Source of the DNA: Saccharomyces uvarum
Lineage: Eukaryota; Ascomycota; Saccharomycetes; Saccharomycetales; Saccharomycetaceae
Assembly (NCBI GenBank): GCA_947243795.1
Contig: OX365939.1
Location: 599,001-663,000, forward strand
Length of the DNA stretch: 64,000 nucleotides
Direction: 5' to 3'
Shown here: positions 62,567 through 64,000 of the stretch, piece by piece
Numbering within the stretch: position 1 is the first letter of the stretch
How the letters are laid out: the number at the start of each line of letters is the position of its first letter
Notes under the pieces: model-generated
Seen by the model: only the letters and a program-made list of their open reading frames with translations
What the model was told of the DNA's origin: nothing
Database searches by the model: none
Made by a program: the position numbers and the translations under genes

Positions 62567-64000
62567 TTATAAGAATATAGGAGATGGTGATGGCGATGGC
62601 GATGCTGACTTTGAAAAACAATCACGAAGTAAATGAATTTCTTTTGAGCTAATGGATATCGTGTCTTCATATTCCCCCGAGCTATCACTCATATTATCAC
62701 CTGAGAAAAATGGTGGTGGAGTCAAATTATCCACAGGCAAAAACGCTGGAGATGAGGGCATCCTATCAGCCATAGCGTTTTCCTGGTGTGGTGTTACCTT
62801 TATTGTCGATACAGATAATTGTGAAGGAGAACTTGATTCTATTGGTGGTCTGTTGTTTGTTTTCATTAAGGTATCAGTAGAGTCATTCCGATGATTTGTA
62901 TACCTTAAGGAGGCCCTAAACTCATCACTATATAATTGCATCGCATTTAATGTAGTACTAGTCACAGTGCTCTTCCTTCCGTCGCTCGAACTATCTTCAA
63001 GTTCTTGTGCTTTTAAGTGTAAGGAGCTATCTCCTGCTCTTAATGTGAATGAGTTGTCTATTAAAGGATACCTACTAAAGGCTTCGGGTTTCGAATAATT
63101 TTTAAACTGTAAGATATCTGAGTCAGCTAACGCCTTTCCAAGCCCGTGGTTCGTAAATTCCCAGTAGTTAAAGTCTTGTAAAGATAAATCATAGGAGCTA
63201 TCAGCTATATCCTCATCTGCATCAGAAGCTGAGGGCTCTACTAAGTTGTCAAAGGGTTTCATTTCACTATCATTCGTTTCTAATATTTCAGTTGGTGGAA
63301 TGTCTTCTCGTTCGTAGGCAGCTTTCCCCCCGAACGAATGATGAAACTTGTGCTTTAACGGTGAGTCGTTAAAATAATCCGTATCATCGTTAAATTTTCT
63401 TAATGTTTTTTCAACATTTTGATTGTTTTTCAATATATGAACATCAGTATTGCAATCTGTTAGCATGAGCGGTGCATGCTTGGGATCATGTTTTGGGAAT
63501 TTTGAAACGCCGCGGTTGAGATTAATTATTGTGGACAAAGAAATCGTTACCTCATAGTTTTTATAGTCATTATTGTCGTAAAACGTCTTATTGCTCAAAT
63601 TATTAACATCATAGCGGCAACAGAATTGTAAATTTAAAATACAATTAGTTCTTCTTTCATTCGAGTTAGCGAATATTAAATTTTTTGAAACTAAATTTAA
63701 TTTCAATGCAGAAATATCAATAACGAATCTAAATTCGTCAATTTTCGAAGTAATTGACCTGTTGAAACATGCGTTGATGTAATGGATATCTGACCAATTA
63801 CTCAAAGTGAATTTAATCTCGATGTTTTTTTCGAAGTTTAAATTATTGACAAATATAAGTCCCGAAATTTGGCAGCTACCAAAATTATTGTGGCAAATAT
63901 CTTCCTGACTTACAGGGCTAGATAATTCTAACGAATGAACTTTGATGTTTTGGCCGTTTAAGTATGCAAAAATTCTTGATTCCGACTCCCCTAAATTCAC
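62567..64000 (-). CDS. PIG1: Pig1, Glc7 (PP1) targeting subunit for glycogen synthase, N-terminus cut by the window edge
   Basis: The last 477 codons of the YLR273C orthologue are present; the frame is open through the right edge and about 170 N-terminal residues (based on the 648-residue S. cerevisiae protein) are missing. Residues near the left part of this fragment form the CBM21 glycogen-targeting module: GLIFVNNLNFEKNIEIKFTL, SNWSDIHYINACF, FRFVIDIS and the end motif YDNNDYKNYEV. The PP1-binding RVxF region should lie in the missing part. The rest is Ser/Asp-rich and disordered, ending in a Ser-Pro repeat (SASPSPSPSPIFL). Known role: GAC1 paralogue that directs Glc7 to activate Gsy2. Confidence 0.9.
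   Translation of the reverse strand: MNLGESESRIFAYLNGQNIKVHSLELSSPVSQEDICHNNFGSCQISGLIFVNNLNFEKNIEIKFTLSNWSDIHYINACFNRSITSKIDEFRFVIDISALKLNLVSKNLIFANSNERRTNCILNLQFCCRYDVNNLSNKTFYDNNDYKNYEVTISLSTIINLNRGVSKFPKHDPKHAPLMLTDCNTDVHILKNNQNVEKTLRKFNDDTDYFNDSPLKHKFHHSFGGKAAYEREDIPPTEILETNDSEMKPFDNLVEPSASDADEDIADSSYDLSLQDFNYWEFTNHGLGKALADSDILQFKNYSKPEAFSRYPLIDNSFTLRAGDSSLHLKAQELEDSSSDGRKSTVTSTTLNAMQLYSDEFRASLRYTNHRNDSTDTLMKTNNRPPIESSSPSQLSVSTIKVTPHQENAMADRMPSSPAFLPVDNLTPPPFFSGDNMSDSSGEYEDTISISSKEIHLLRDCFSKSASPSPSPSPIFL

Overview
The window is a gene-dense, almost intron-free stretch of budding-yeast nuclear DNA. Thirty protein genes, one cut by the right edge, follow in the order and orientation of the Saccharomyces chromosome XII right-arm block YLR241W to YLR273C. 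No gene is inserted or missing against that order as I remember it. The conserved proteins (YEF3, SEC22, RPS28B, HSP60) differ from S. cerevisiae at several percent of positions as recalled, and HAP1 carries no Ty1 insertion, unlike S288C. The source is therefore most likely a sister species of the Saccharomyces clade (for example S. uvarum, eubayanus, kudriavzevii or arboricola) rather than S. cerevisiae S288C. I cannot settle the species without alignment.

Layout. 0-8 kb: CSC1 (osmosensitive channel), ARV1 (sterol/GPI lipid homeostasis), GPN3 (GTPase for RNA polymerase II assembly), MAP1 (methionine aminopeptidase), CDD1 (cytidine deaminase), ERF2 (Ras palmitoyltransferase). 8-14 kb: a probable fossil solo LTR directly beside an intron-bearing tRNA-Leu(CAA), then IRC20 (Snf2/RING protein). 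14-25 kb: RCK2 kinase, YEF3 (elongation factor 3, strong codon bias), SSP120, SYM1, MCP2, NDL1. 25-31 kb: a GC-rich promoter region and HAP1 (heme-responsive activator) with all seven heme motifs and its C-terminus intact. 31-33 kb: tRNA-Ala(AGC) and a long gene-poor gap. 33-42 kb: YLR257W, GSY2 (glycogen synthase), HSP60 with a perfect heat-shock element, LCB5. 42-49 kb: YPT6, TMA7, RED1 with a URS1-like site, RPS28B with a long 3' region holding a candidate autoregulatory hairpin, NEJ1. 50-64 kb: PDR8, BOP2, SEC22, DCS1, CMG1, YCS4, tRNA-Val(AAC) and the 3' part of PIG1.

These are ordinary single-transcript yeast genes. Some are functionally linked: PIG1 encodes a Glc7 phosphatase targeting subunit that acts on the GSY2 product about 26 kb away, and SEC22 and YPT6 both act in Golgi/ER membrane traffic. 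I found no undescribed multi-gene system. The best second looks are the RPS28B hairpin, a coding-like extension upstream of NDL1, the compositional switch across HAP1, the LTR beside tRNA-Leu, and an F-box-like N-terminus in BOP2.
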